From Prevotellaceae bacterium UBA2744 (lineage in GTDB: Bacteria > Bacteroidota > Bacteroidia > Bacteroidales > Bacteroidaceae), in NCBI GenBank assembly GCA_002353575.1, contig DEJQ01000019.1, forward strand, positions 108,554-172,553: DNA of 64,000 nt, in the 5' to 3' direction. Every line of letters begins with the position of its first letter. Position 1 is the first letter of the stretch. Positions 17,545 to 26,325 of the stretch are shown here, piece by piece. The position numbers were made by a program, and so were the translations under genes. A model generated the notes under the pieces. It had not been told where the DNA came from, did no database searches, and saw nothing but the letters and a program-made list of their open reading frames with translations.

Positions 17545-20031
17545 TTATAGTAATGCATAATCCAATACGTCTTTTACAGTTTCGACGTAGTGGAATTTCA
17601 ATCCCTTTACATATATTGCCGGAACATCTTCTACGTTTCTGCGGTTTTCGTTACAGCATACGATATCAGTTATACCGGCACGCTTGGCTGCCAATATTTT
17701 TTCTTTTACTCCACCTATAGGCAGGACTTTGCCTCGCAGTGTGATTTCGCCAGTCATGGCAATCTGCTTGCGTACTTTTCTGCCTGTGATAGCAGAGGCT
17801 ATAGATGTTGCAATGGTAATGCCGGCAGAAGGACCGTCCTTCGGAGTAGCTCCTTCGGGTACGTGTATATGGATATTGTGCGTGGCGAAGAAATCGGCCC
17901 ATGTGGCTGTGTGCTTCAATCCGTCTTTATCCATCTGTTCCTGTACTGATTTCGGCAGGGAGGGTGCTTTGCCTAACAGGTCTGTATTAGCTTTCAGATA
18001 TTGAAGGGCGATTGTGGCTGATTCCTTCATGACGTCGCCAAGATTACCCGTAATCGACAATCCAGCCTGCTTGGATTCGTTGTAACTTGTCTCAATGTAT
18101 AGGATTTCTCCACCGACACTGGTCCATGCGAGTCCTGTAACGACACCGCACTGGGCATTACCTTCGTATTTGTCTCTTTGGAAAGGTTCTGTGCCAAGAT
18201 ATTTCTTTACATCCTCAACCTTAAGCTCCTTGTCAGGCAGTTCGCCAGTCTTGGCATAGTCAAGTGTGACCTTGCGGAGTATGGAAGTTATTTTCTTGTC
18301 CAGTTCACGTACACCCGACTCTCTTGTATAGTCTTCGATAACTTTTTCTATTGCTGCCTTCGAGAGTTTGATGCCACTATCAGTCATGCCAAGGTTCTCC
18401 AGCTGTTTTGGTATCAGATGGCGTTTGGCAATTTCTATCTTTTCTTCTGTCAGGTATCCGCTTACCTCGATGAGTTCCATACGGTCGAGCAGAGGTGCGG
18501 GAATGTTACTTATGTTATTTGCAGTTGCAATAAACATTACCTTCGACAGGTCGTAGTCTATGTCCAGATAATTATCGTGGAAGGCATTGTTCTGTTCTGG
18601 GTCCAGGACCTCGAGCAGTGCTGATGCCGGGTCTCCGTTGACATTATTCTGTGTCACCTTATCAATCTCATCGAGGATGAATACAGGATTTGAGCTTTTT
18701 GCCTTAATGATGTTCTTGATGATGCGTCCGGGCATTGAACCCACATATGTTCTGCGGTGTCCTCTGATTTCAGCCTCATCGTGTATTCCACCAAGACTCA
18801 TTCTCACGTAATTACGTTTCATAGCAGTCGCGATGCTCCTGCCCAGGCTTGTCTTTCCGACTCCCGGAGGTCCATACAGACAGATTATAGGACTCTTGAA
18901 GTCGCCTCTCATCTTCAGTACGGCCAGATGTTCCAGAATTCTTTCCTTTACTTTTTCCATGCCGAAGTGGTCTTTGTTCAGCACCTTCTCGGCATTCTTT
19001 ATGCTTAGATTGTCCTTGGTGTATTCTCCCCAAGGCAGGTCGGTCAGGGTTTCTAAATATGAGTATGCAGTCTGATAGTCGGGGCTTGAAGGATTCTGTC
19101 TCTGCATCTTCCTGATTTCATCGTTGAAGAAACTCATCATTTCCTCACTCCATTTCAGTTTTTCAGCCTTCTTCTTCAGCTTTGCCACGGAGTCGATGTC
19201 TTCTCCATTGTTCAGCTCTTTTTCAATGCGCTCCATTTCCTGTCTCAGGAAATACTCCCGTTGCTGTTTGTCTATCTGGTCTTTTGTCTGCTGTTGCAGG
19301 TTGTGCTTCAACATGATAAACTGGTACTCTCTGTTTAGCAGTCCCAGGAGTTTATATGCACGGTCATACAGATTCGTTTCTTCCAACAGAACAATCTTGT
19401 TCCGGTTTTCTATCGGCATGTTTGTGCTGATGAAGTTGATGGCCATGGCTTTATCGGATATGTTGTGCAAGGCGAAAGCCATTCCTATCATCGCCTCGTT
19501 CATCCTCATCAGCTTATTGGCAGTTTCCTTACATGCCTCAACCACTGCATTCCAGTTCTTGTCACCTTTTGCCGGAATCTCTTCAGGGTATAGTTCCGTC
19601 TGTCCCTTCAGATATGCTCCGCTATCGTCAATCGAGATTAGTCTTACTCTCTGAAAGCCCTGTAACAGTGCTGTCTGCGAGTTGTCAGGCAGACGTATGA
19701 TACGAATCACCTTGGCAATTACTCCGGTGTGGTACAGGTCGTTTAATCCCGGTTTGTTTACGTTGTCGTCAATCTGTGAGAACACGGCAATCGGACTGTT
19801 GTGCTTTTGTGCGTATTCGACCAGTTTCAACGATGATTTCCTGCCGACGTTTACAGGCAGGACAGTGTTGGGGAACAGCATTACACCTTTCAGCGGCAGG
19901 ATAGGGATGATATCATTTGGCGACACGCTGAAATCAATCATTTTGGCATCAGGTTCGTCAAAATTAGCATAAAGAGAAATATGATTGCCAGATCCCTCAT
20001 CTGTTATTATTTCATCAAAAAAATCTTCCAT
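17545..20031 (-). CDS. lon: ATP-dependent Lon protease
   Basis: An 828-residue cytoplasmic protease that degrades damaged and regulatory proteins. It has the N-terminal substrate-recognition domain (LPLKGVMLFPNTVLPVNV), a coiled-coil helical region, the AAA+ module with Walker A GPPGVGKTSL and Walker B VFILDEIDK, a sensor region, and the C-terminal protease domain with catalytic Ser in KDGPSAG and Lys in GGVKEKILAAKRAG. Start: an in-frame TTG at 20046 would add five residues, but ATG 20031 is preferred. It is transcribed from a -7 box at 20072-20079, divergent from map, and lies 12 bp upstream of tgt. Confidence 0.97.
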   Translation of the reverse strand: MEDFFDEIITDEGSGNHISLYANFDEPDAKMIDFSVSPNDIIPILPLKGVMLFPNTVLPVNVGRKSSLKLVEYAQKHNSPIAVFSQIDDNVNKPGLNDLYHTGVIAKVIRIIRLPDNSQTALLQGFQRVRLISIDDSGAYLKGQTELYPEEIPAKGDKNWNAVVEACKETANKLMRMNEAMIGMAFALHNISDKAMAINFISTNMPIENRNKIVLLEETNLYDRAYKLLGLLNREYQFIMLKHNLQQQTKDQIDKQQREYFLRQEMERIEKELNNGEDIDSVAKLKKKAEKLKWSEEMMSFFNDEIRKMQRQNPSSPDYQTAYSYLETLTDLPWGEYTKDNLSIKNAEKVLNKDHFGMEKVKERILEHLAVLKMRGDFKSPIICLYGPPGVGKTSLGRSIATAMKRNYVRMSLGGIHDEAEIRGHRRTYVGSMPGRIIKNIIKAKSSNPVFILDEIDKVTQNNVNGDPASALLEVLDPEQNNAFHDNYLDIDYDLSKVMFIATANNISNIPAPLLDRMELIEVSGYLTEEKIEIAKRHLIPKQLENLGMTDSGIKLSKAAIEKVIEDYTRESGVRELDKKITSILRKVTLDYAKTGELPDKELKVEDVKKYLGTEPFQRDKYEGNAQCGVVTGLAWTSVGGEILYIETSYNESKQAGLSITGNLGDVMKESATIALQYLKANTDLLGKAPSLPKSVQEQMDKDGLKHTATWADFFATHNIHIHVPEGATPKDGPSAGITIATSIASAITGRKVRKQIAMTGEITLRGKVLPIGGVKEKILAAKRAGITDIVCCNENRRNVEDVPAIYVKGLKFHYVETVKDVLDYALL

Positions 20032-20071
20032 TATTAAACTACGCAATTCAACTAATTTATGAAAAACGGTG

Positions 20072-20079
20072 CGAAGGTA
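20072..20079 (-). promoter_or_regulatory. -7 box (TACCTTCG) for lon
   Basis: Reads TACCTTCGCAC on the minus strand, 41 bp before the lon ATG. The 73 bp between this box and the map box on the other strand is A/T-rich. No CIRCE-like or other heat-shock operator is visible. Confidence 0.55.
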
Positions 20080-20152
20080 GTCATTTTAAATGATAATATT
20101 GTAAATTCACAATTAAAAAGTAAAAGAGTAAACTCATTAAATGAAAATTTTG

Positions 20153-20160
20153 TACCTTCG
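20153..20160 (+). promoter_or_regulatory. -7 box (TACCTTCG) for map
   Basis: TACCTTCGCGC lies 26 bp before the map ATG, divergent to the lon promoter. Confidence 0.55.
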
Positions 20161-20185
20161 CGCCATTATTTGAATACAGTGAGTG

Positions 20186-21055
20186 ATGATACAATTACGA
20201 AAGAACAAAAACAAGCGAAATTGGCACACCATTGCCGGTCAGCCTCTGACTGAAATGGATAAGCGAATCCTGTATTTTCAGAATAAGGGTCATATCGTGC
20301 CTACTCGCGACTTGATAAAGACTCCCGAACAGATTGAGGGAATCCGTGCGGCAGGCGTTATCAATACCGGTGTGCTTGATGAAGTGTCGAAGGTAATCAA
20401 GGCGGGTATGAGTACGCTTGAGATCGATGACCTTGTTTATCAATATACGATGGACCACCATGCTATTCCTGCCTGTCTGGGTTATGAGGGGTTTCCCAAG
20501 AGTTGTTGTACAAGCATCAACGAGGTGGTCTGTCATGGTATTCCCAATGAAGAAGATATTCTCGAAGAGGGTGATATTATCAATGTAGATTGCACCACTA
20601 TCCTTGACGGTTACTTTGCAGATGCAAGCCGTATGTTTATCATAGGAGAGACTACTCCGGCAAAGAAGCGTCTTGTCGATGTGGCATGGGAATGCCTGAA
20701 GATAGGTGAACAGACAGCCAAGCCCTACACCTTTGTGGGCGACCTGGGGAATGCCATTGCCAAGCATGCCCATAAAAATGGTTACACCATTGTCCGCGAC
20801 CTCTGCGGACATGGTGTCGGAAACGCATTCCACGAGGAACCTGACGTAGAGCACTACGGAAAGAAGGGTACAGGGATGCTCCTCGTTCCGGGTATGGTGT
20901 TTACCATCGAGCCGATGGTGAATATGGGTGATTGGCATGTATTTGTTGATGCCGATGACGAATGGACGGTAGTTACAGAAGACGAACTTCCCAGTGCTCA
21001 GTGGGAACACACATTCGTGATGACTGAGACAGGAGTGGAAATCCTGACCCATTAA
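20186..21055 (+). CDS. map: methionine aminopeptidase, type I, with N-terminal extension
   Basis: A 289-residue cytosolic metalloenzyme that removes the initiator methionine. Metal ligands lie in VDCTTILDGYFADASRMF, in LCGHGVGNAFHEEP, in FTIEPMVNMG and near the C terminus in QWEHTFVMTETG. Compared with the roughly 260-residue E. coli enzyme it has an N-terminal extension of about 30 basic residues (MIQLRKNKNKRNWHT), which might contact the ribosome; that is inference. A GTG codon directly precedes the chosen ATG. Promoter at 20153. Confidence 0.95.
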   Translation: MIQLRKNKNKRNWHTIAGQPLTEMDKRILYFQNKGHIVPTRDLIKTPEQIEGIRAAGVINTGVLDEVSKVIKAGMSTLEIDDLVYQYTMDHHAIPACLGYEGFPKSCCTSINEVVCHGIPNEEDILEEGDIINVDCTTILDGYFADASRMFIIGETTPAKKRLVDVAWECLKIGEQTAKPYTFVGDLGNAIAKHAHKNGYTIVRDLCGHGVGNAFHEEPDVEHYGKKGTGMLLVPGMVFTIEPMVNMGDWHVFVDADDEWTVVTEDELPSAQWEHTFVMTETGVEILTH

Positions 21056-21132
21056 GTTGCGTCCCTGAACTGTCTCACTAAACTGAGTCCCTAAACCTAT
21101 AATCTATAACATTTAACCAGTAAACTACACTC
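21056..21132. repeat. short degenerate repeats in the map-tsaD gap
   Basis: Imperfect copies of GTCCCTGAACT, GTCTCACTAAACT and GTCCCTAAACC follow one another, then A/T-rich sequence. No promoter or terminator is clear. Weakly supported. Confidence 0.3.
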
Positions 21133-22146
21133 GTGTATATATTAGCTATAGAATCAAGTTGCGACGACACCAGTGCTGCAGTATTGCGTGATGGCATACT
21201 GCTCAGCAATGTCACGGCATCCCAAACCGTTCATGAGGCATGGGGTGGAGTGGTGCCGGAATTAGCCAGTCGTGCTCATCAGCAAAACATAGTTCCTGTT
21301 GTGGATCATGCGTTGAAAAAAGCAGGCATCAGTAAATCCGATCTCAATGCTATTGCCTTTACCCGTGGTCCCGGTCTTATGGGTTCGCTCATCGTGGGTG
21401 TCAGCTTTGCCAAGGGATTTGCCCGCAGTCTTGGCATTCCCATGGTCGAGGTAAACCATCTGCAGGGTCATGTGCTGGCGCATTTCATCCGTGAGGGTGA
21501 GGATGACCACGATCAGCCTTCCTTCCCTTATCTGTGTCTTCTTGTCAGTGGCGGAAATTCTCAGATTGTCAAAGTAAATGGTTATGACAATATGGAGATA
21601 CTCGGACAGACCATTGATGATGCCGCCGGTGAAGCCATCGACAAATGTTCGAAGGTTATGGGATTGGGTTATCCGGGCGGACCGATAATCGACCGTCTGG
21701 CTCGCCAGGGCAATCCTACTGCCTTTGAATTCTCGAAACCTAACATAAAGGGCTACGACTACAGTTTCTCTGGTCTGAAGACATCGTTCCTGTATAAGTT
21801 GCAGGACTGGCAGCGCGAAGACCCTGACTTCGTGGAGCACCACAAGGAAGACCTTGCAGCCAGTCTGGAGAAGACCATCGTTGATATACTCATGAAGAAA
21901 CTGCGCCAGGCAGTTAAGGATACCGGCATCCGTCAGGTTGCCGTGGCTGGCGGGGTGTCGGCAAATACCGGATTGCGTAATGCCTTCAGGGATCATGCCC
22001 GCCGCTATCATTGGAAGATATTCATCCCGAAGTTTTCCTATACCACCGATAATGCGGCTATGATAGGCATAACAGGGTATTTCAAATATCAGGCCGGTGA
22101 TTTCTGTGATATTGATGCCGAACCATTTGCACGAATGCAACAATGA
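21133..22146 (+). CDS. tsaD: tRNA threonylcarbamoyladenosine transferase subunit TsaD
   Basis: A 337-residue ASKHA-fold protein that, with TsaB and TsaE, transfers the threonylcarbamoyl group to A37 of ANN-reading tRNAs. Seen are the opening LAIESSCDDTSAAVL, the metal-binding HLQGHVLAH, the nucleotide-binding LLVSGGNSQIV, DDAAGEAIDK, AGGVSANTGLR and TTDNAAMIG. The start codon is GTG; it gives the exact family N terminus, and no ATG is available nearby. Its stop overlaps the rsmE start by four bases. Confidence 0.96.
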   Translation: MYILAIESSCDDTSAAVLRDGILLSNVTASQTVHEAWGGVVPELASRAHQQNIVPVVDHALKKAGISKSDLNAIAFTRGPGLMGSLIVGVSFAKGFARSLGIPMVEVNHLQGHVLAHFIREGEDDHDQPSFPYLCLLVSGGNSQIVKVNGYDNMEILGQTIDDAAGEAIDKCSKVMGLGYPGGPIIDRLARQGNPTAFEFSKPNIKGYDYSFSGLKTSFLYKLQDWQREDPDFVEHHKEDLAASLEKTIVDILMKKLRQAVKDTGIRQVAVAGGVSANTGLRNAFRDHARRYHWKIFIPKFSYTTDNAAMIGITGYFKYQAGDFCDIDAEPFARMQQ

Positions 22147-22856
22147 AGGAAGTCCGCTATTTCTATGTACCCGATGCTCCCCAGAGCGATTGTCTGCCCG
22201 AAGAGGAGGCGCAGCATGCCATTCGTGTGCTTCGTATGTCCGAGGGTGACAGTATTGTGCTGCTCGACGGTGAGGGCAACTTCTACGATGCCGTCATCAC
22301 GGCTACCGACAAGCGCAGTTGCCGATACAGGATTCTGTCTGCGCGTCATGAAGACAAGTATTGGCAGGGACACATCCATCTGGCTATGGCACCTACGAAG
22401 AACATCGACCGTACGGAGTGGGCTGTGGAAAAAGCGACAGAGATAGGATTCGACGAACTTACGTTCCTTCGGTGTCAGTTTTCCGAGCGTACTCAGGTCA
22501 AGGACGACCGCATAGAGCGCATACTTGTCTCTGCGATGAAGCAAAGCAAGAAAGCGCAGAAGCCCATTCTCCATTCTCTTGTTGACTTTCGCGACTTCAT
22601 TCAGTCGCAGTCTTCGGTAAGGCATAAGTTCATCTGCCACTGCTATGAAGGCGAGAAGCCCCTTCTTCGCGACGTGTTGCCGAAGCATGAGGATGCCCTT
22701 GTGATGATAGGTCCCGAGGGAGACTTCTCGATCGACGAAGTTCGCATGGCAGAGTCTGCCGGATTCCGGTCCGTCAGTCTTGGTGCAGCCCGCCTGCGCA
22801 CCGAAACGGCAGCTCTCGTTGCTGTTCATCTTATGAATTTAAGTAATCAAATATAA
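22143..22856 (+). CDS. rsmE: 16S rRNA m3U1498 methyltransferase RsmE
   Basis: A 237-residue SPOUT-class methyltransferase. Residues 1-70 are the PUA-like RNA-binding domain (QHAIRVLRMSEGDSIVLLDGEG). Residues about 75-237 are the knotted SAM-binding domain, with KNIDRTEWAVEKATEIGFDE, QSKKAQKPI, IGPEGDFSIDEV and the final VSLGAARLRTETAAL. The product methylates U1498 of 16S rRNA. Coupled to tsaD by an ATGA overlap. Confidence 0.95.
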   Translation: MKEVRYFYVPDAPQSDCLPEEEAQHAIRVLRMSEGDSIVLLDGEGNFYDAVITATDKRSCRYRILSARHEDKYWQGHIHLAMAPTKNIDRTEWAVEKATEIGFDELTFLRCQFSERTQVKDDRIERILVSAMKQSKKAQKPILHSLVDFRDFIQSQSSVRHKFICHCYEGEKPLLRDVLPKHEDALVMIGPEGDFSIDEVRMAESAGFRSVSLGAARLRTETAALVAVHLMNLSNQI

Positions 22857-22871
22857 AACTTGTATCGAGCT

Positions 22872-24350
22872 ATGAAAAAACTTCTTCCACTCGTTATGAT
22901 GTTATTAGTCCTTGTGTCATGCAGCAAGAGCGAATACGTCAGTGTCATCCCGAAGGACGCCGGTTTCGTAATGTCCGTAAACATGAAGTCTATAGCAGAA
23001 AAGGCGGACTTTGCCAATTCTTCCCTGTATCCTCAGTTTGTTGACCTGCTGAAGGGTATGGCAGGCAGTGCTGCCGAGCAGGTTCAGTCCTACATCGAAG
23101 ATCCCGGACAGACGGGCATTGATTTCCGCGAGCCGCTTTATGTCTTCCAGAGTGCAGATATGTTGGCCATGGCCATGGCAGTTGAAGACAAAGGTGATTT
23201 GGAGGATATGATAGAGACCATGCAGAAAGAAGGTGTCTGCGGTGAAATCGAAGATGCAGACGGATTCTCGTTCGTGAAGTCTTCCTTCGGTGGATATTTT
23301 GCCTTCAACAAGAATACTCTTCTCATCGTTGCACCCTCGAAGGGAACTGGCACTCCACAGTATTGTCAGCAATATTGCCGCCAGCTGTTCTCTCTGGAGA
23401 AGGAAGACTGTTTTGTCGAGAGTGAAGCCTTCTCTCAGCTTGACGGACTTGATGGCGATATTGTTTTCTATGGCGACCTCGGTTCGTTGTCTGAGAGTAC
23501 TATGGGCGAACTGAAGTCGTTACTTCCGGAGGGTGTGCGCTATTCCGATGTGCAGGTGTTCTCTTCGTTCCTTGCCGAACAGGGCAGGGCAGTATGGTCA
23601 AGCCGCCTGAAGGGAAAGACCGGTAATGTGCAGAAGCTCATCGAGGAGGGTAGTGGAAATCTGCAGCACATCGACGGCAAGTTCGTCGAGTCGCCTATGC
23701 AGGATTTTTCTGTGTGGGCAAGCGCGGGTGTCGAGAAGGGTGCCCTGCTGGCCATGCTCAAGCAGAGCAATACGGGCAGGCAGATGCTTCTGATGATAGA
23801 GCGTGCCATTGACGTCGAACACATACTGCGCGAGGTCGAGGGCGACGTGGTTGTTGTGATGCCTCCGGCTGCCGCTGATTACAAGAACCCCGAATTCCTG
23901 CTGCTCGCCGAGGTTGACGATGACGACTTCATGGAGGATGTGGATTACTGGCAGAAGAGCATGAAGGATTATGGTATGAGCATGACGAAGACCATCGGAC
24001 AGAATTATCTCATCTCGTCAGGCGACATCTCCATCAACTGGGGACTCGACGACGAGAATGTATATTTCGCCACTCCGCAGATGTTTGCAAAGAACTCCAT
24101 GTCAACCCGCAGCGACATACTCCGGGCATACAGGGACGAGATAGAGGATTCCTACTTCTACGTGTATGTGAATGTACCTGCGCTTCTTTCTTCCGGAAAA
24201 GCTGCAAAGCGGGTCGGTGTCCTTTCCACCGACAAGGCACTTGAGGACCTCAAGTCTATTATCGTGCAGTCTAAGGAGCATGACCGGATGGACATCTTCT
24301 TCAACCTGAGCGATCAGTCGCAGAACTTCCTGAAGGCACTGTTCCAGTAG
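22872..24350 (+). CDS. DUF4836 lipoprotein
   Basis: A 492-residue protein with a lipoprotein signal (MKKLLPLVMMLLVLVSC, lipidated Cys17). The mature part opens with SVIPKDAGFVMSVNMKSIAEKA, typical of the Bacteroidetes DUF4836 family, followed by alternating helices and strands. No catalytic residues are recognised. It is probably anchored in the outer membrane, periplasmic side or surface. The upstream TTG at 22860 is rejected because the ATG gives the lipobox signal. It begins 15 bp after rsmE and is followed within 35 bp by an ABC ATPase gene, so it may belong to the same transcript. Confidence 0.85.
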   Translation: MKKLLPLVMMLLVLVSCSKSEYVSVIPKDAGFVMSVNMKSIAEKADFANSSLYPQFVDLLKGMAGSAAEQVQSYIEDPGQTGIDFREPLYVFQSADMLAMAMAVEDKGDLEDMIETMQKEGVCGEIEDADGFSFVKSSFGGYFAFNKNTLLIVAPSKGTGTPQYCQQYCRQLFSLEKEDCFVESEAFSQLDGLDGDIVFYGDLGSLSESTMGELKSLLPEGVRYSDVQVFSSFLAEQGRAVWSSRLKGKTGNVQKLIEEGSGNLQHIDGKFVESPMQDFSVWASAGVEKGALLAMLKQSNTGRQMLLMIERAIDVEHILREVEGDVVVVMPPAAADYKNPEFLLLAEVDDDDFMEDVDYWQKSMKDYGMSMTKTIGQNYLISSGDISINWGLDDENVYFATPQMFAKNSMSTRSDILRAYRDEIEDSYFYVYVNVPALLSSGKAAKRVGVLSTDKALEDLKSIIVQSKEHDRMDIFFNLSDQSQNFLKALFQ

Positions 24351-24385
24351 AATATTCCCCTCTTTATTGTATATTATATAATATA

Positions 24386-25030
24386 ATGAATACGATACAA
24401 CTCCAGCAAACCCTGCCTGCCGTGTTTTCCGAGCGCACCAACCTGCAGTCGGATGTGTGGCTGCAGGATGTACGGCTCGAAAAGGGTAAGGTATATCTTG
24501 TTGAGGCTAATTCCGGCACGGGCAAATCCTCTCTGTGCAGTTTCGTCTATGGCTATCGTAAGGACTATATCGGCAGTATCCTTTTCGACGGCGAGAACAT
24601 CCGCAGTTTCTCTGTGAAACGCTGGACCGACATCCGCCAGGAGCATCTCTCGCTCCTTTGGCAGGAACTGCGTCTGTTTCCCGAGCTCACTGCGATGGAG
24701 AATGTAAGGATTAAGAACAATCTTACCGATTATCAGGAGCGTCAGCAGATAGATTACTGGTTCGACTGCCTTGGCATTGCCGACAAGAAAGACAGTCTCA
24801 TCGGCCGTATGTCGTTCGGCCAGCAGCAGCGTGTTGCCATGATTCGCGCCCTCTGCCAGCCGTTCGACTTCATCTTCATCGACGAACCCATCTCCCATCT
24901 CGACGACACCAATTCGCAGATAATGGGCGACATCCTCATGGACGAAGTGCGGCGCCAGGGGGCTGGCATCATCACGACCTCCATCGGCAAGCACCTCCCG
25001 CTCCAGTACGATCAGGTACTGAAACTCTAA
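24386..25030 (+). CDS. ABC transporter ATP-binding protein with degenerate motifs
   Basis: A 214-residue cytoplasmic ATPase. Walker A is NSGTGKSS (42-49), the Q-loop region is LSLLWQELRLF (about 88-98), the signature is MSFGQQQRV (142-150) in place of LSGGQ, and Walker B is FDFIFIDEP (160-168) followed by D-loop SHLDD. The usual H-loop histidine is not where expected: the segment reads GIITTSIGKHL. This suggests reduced or altered ATP hydrolysis. It is closest to LolD/MacB-type ATPases. The permease follows after a 98-bp A/T-rich gap, so the two likely form one exporter or lipoprotein-handling complex. Substrate unknown. Confidence 0.85.
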   Translation: MNTIQLQQTLPAVFSERTNLQSDVWLQDVRLEKGKVYLVEANSGTGKSSLCSFVYGYRKDYIGSILFDGENIRSFSVKRWTDIRQEHLSLLWQELRLFPELTAMENVRIKNNLTDYQERQQIDYWFDCLGIADKKDSLIGRMSFGQQQRVAMIRALCQPFDFIFIDEPISHLDDTNSQIMGDILMDEVRRQGAGIITTSIGKHLPLQYDQVLKL

Positions 25031-25057
25031 GTGATAGGGGTGGGTGGATTTATGATT

Positions 25058-25111
25058 GTAAATCGTAAATCAAATAGGAATTCGTAAATAGTAAATCGTC
25101 AAATAGTAAAT
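25058..25111. repeat. A/T-rich spacer with five GTAAAT repeats
   Basis: GTAAAT occurs at 25058, 25065, 25084, 25091 and 25106 inside the ATPase-permease gap, within a strongly A/T-rich patch surrounded by G/C-rich coding sequence. It could act as an untranslated spacer or a remnant of slippage. No -7 box is evident. Confidence 0.55.
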
Positions 25112-25128
25112 CAAAAATATTCTTTCCG

Positions 25129-26325
25129 ATGTCTCTTCTCTGGAAACTACTTCGTCAGCATATCTCCATTCCCCAGTTTGCGGGTTTCTTCCTTGCGAAT
25201 CTTGTGGGTATGGTCATCATACTGCTGGGCACTCAGTTCTACACTGACGTGCAGGCAATCTACGACAGTGAGGACAGCTTCATGAAAGCCGACTACCTCA
25301 TCATAAATAAGAAGATAGGTGCCATAACCATGCTTACGGGCAAGAGTGTCGCCTTCAGCGGCGAGGAGCTTGCCGAGGTGGAGGGTCAGCCCTTCGTCGA
25401 GGCTGTGGGATTCTTCACCCCCAGTGCCTTTAATGTCCGTGCAGCCTTCGAGATGCAGGGAATTGCCAACATGTCCACCGATATGTTCTTCGAGTCGGTG
25501 CCCGACCGCTTCGTCGATGTGGCATCAGACAGGTGGCACTACGAGCCGGGCAGCAGCGACCTGCCGATCATCCTGCCCAAGAACTATCTCGACCTCTACA
25601 ACTTCGGCTATGCCTCTTCGCGCGGAATGCCGAAGCTCTCCGAGGGCATCGTCGGTGCCGTCACCCTCCACATTACGGTTCAGGGCAACGGGAAGAGTGC
25701 AGACTTCAACGGGCGCATCGTCGGATTCAGTTCGCGCCTGAACACCATCCTCGTGCCCGAGTCGTTCATGAAGTGGGCAAACGGAGAATACGTGTCCAAG
25801 GCGGTCGAGCCCACGCGGCTTATCGTCAAGGTCGGCAATCCTACCGACCAGCGCATTGCCAAGTATCTGACCGACAAGGGCTATGAAACCGACACGTCGA
25901 AGCTCGATGCCTCGAAGACTACCTATATGCTCAGGATGGTTGTCGGGATAGTGATGGCGGTGGGTCTGGTCATCTGTGTGCTGGCATTCTACATACTGAT
26001 GCTGTCCATCTACCTGCTGGTGGAGAAGAACTCCTACAAGCTTGAGAACCTGCTCATCATCGGCTACAGTCCGTGCCGGGTCTCCCTGCCTTACCAGCTG
26101 CTCACCGTCTTTCTGAATGTCTTCGTCCTGCTCATGGCATACGGCATACTGCTGCTCCTGCGCAGCATCTATCTCTCCATGCTCATGGGATTCTTCCCTC
26201 ATGTCACACTGCCGTCGCTGCTGCCCTCCGCCATTGTGGGCATAGCGCTGCTTCTCGTTGTGTCAATCATCAATATCTGTGTAGTTAAAAACAAAGTCAT
26301 GTCAATATGGAACAGGAAAGACTGA
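25129..26325 (+). CDS. FtsX-like ABC transporter permease
   Basis: A 398-residue inner membrane protein with the MacB/FtsX layout: one N-terminal helix (about 18-38), a large extracytoplasmic domain (about 45-260), then three helices (about 265-295, 320-345, 362-390), with the FtsX coupling motif region EKNSYKLENLLIIGYSP between the second and third. It should pair with the ATPase immediately upstream. Proteins of this type move lipoproteins, peptides or signals rather than small solutes. Its 3' end overlaps the next gene by 19 bp in another frame, so the genes are tightly linked. Confidence 0.85.
   Translation: MSLLWKLLRQHISIPQFAGFFLANLVGMVIILLGTQFYTDVQAIYDSEDSFMKADYLIINKKIGAITMLTGKSVAFSGEELAEVEGQPFVEAVGFFTPSAFNVRAAFEMQGIANMSTDMFFESVPDRFVDVASDRWHYEPGSSDLPIILPKNYLDLYNFGYASSRGMPKLSEGIVGAVTLHITVQGNGKSADFNGRIVGFSSRLNTILVPESFMKWANGEYVSKAVEPTRLIVKVGNPTDQRIAKYLTDKGYETDTSKLDASKTTYMLRMVVGIVMAVGLVICVLAFYILMLSIYLLVEKNSYKLENLLIIGYSPCRVSLPYQLLTVFLNVFVLLMAYGILLLLRSIYLSMLMGFFPHVTLPSLLPSAIVGIALLLVVSIINICVVKNKVMSIWNRKD

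Noticed and set aside
21133..22146. defence or mobile system near tsaD and map
   Set aside because: All genes here are housekeeping with full motifs; no nuclease, transposase or integrase is present in the window.
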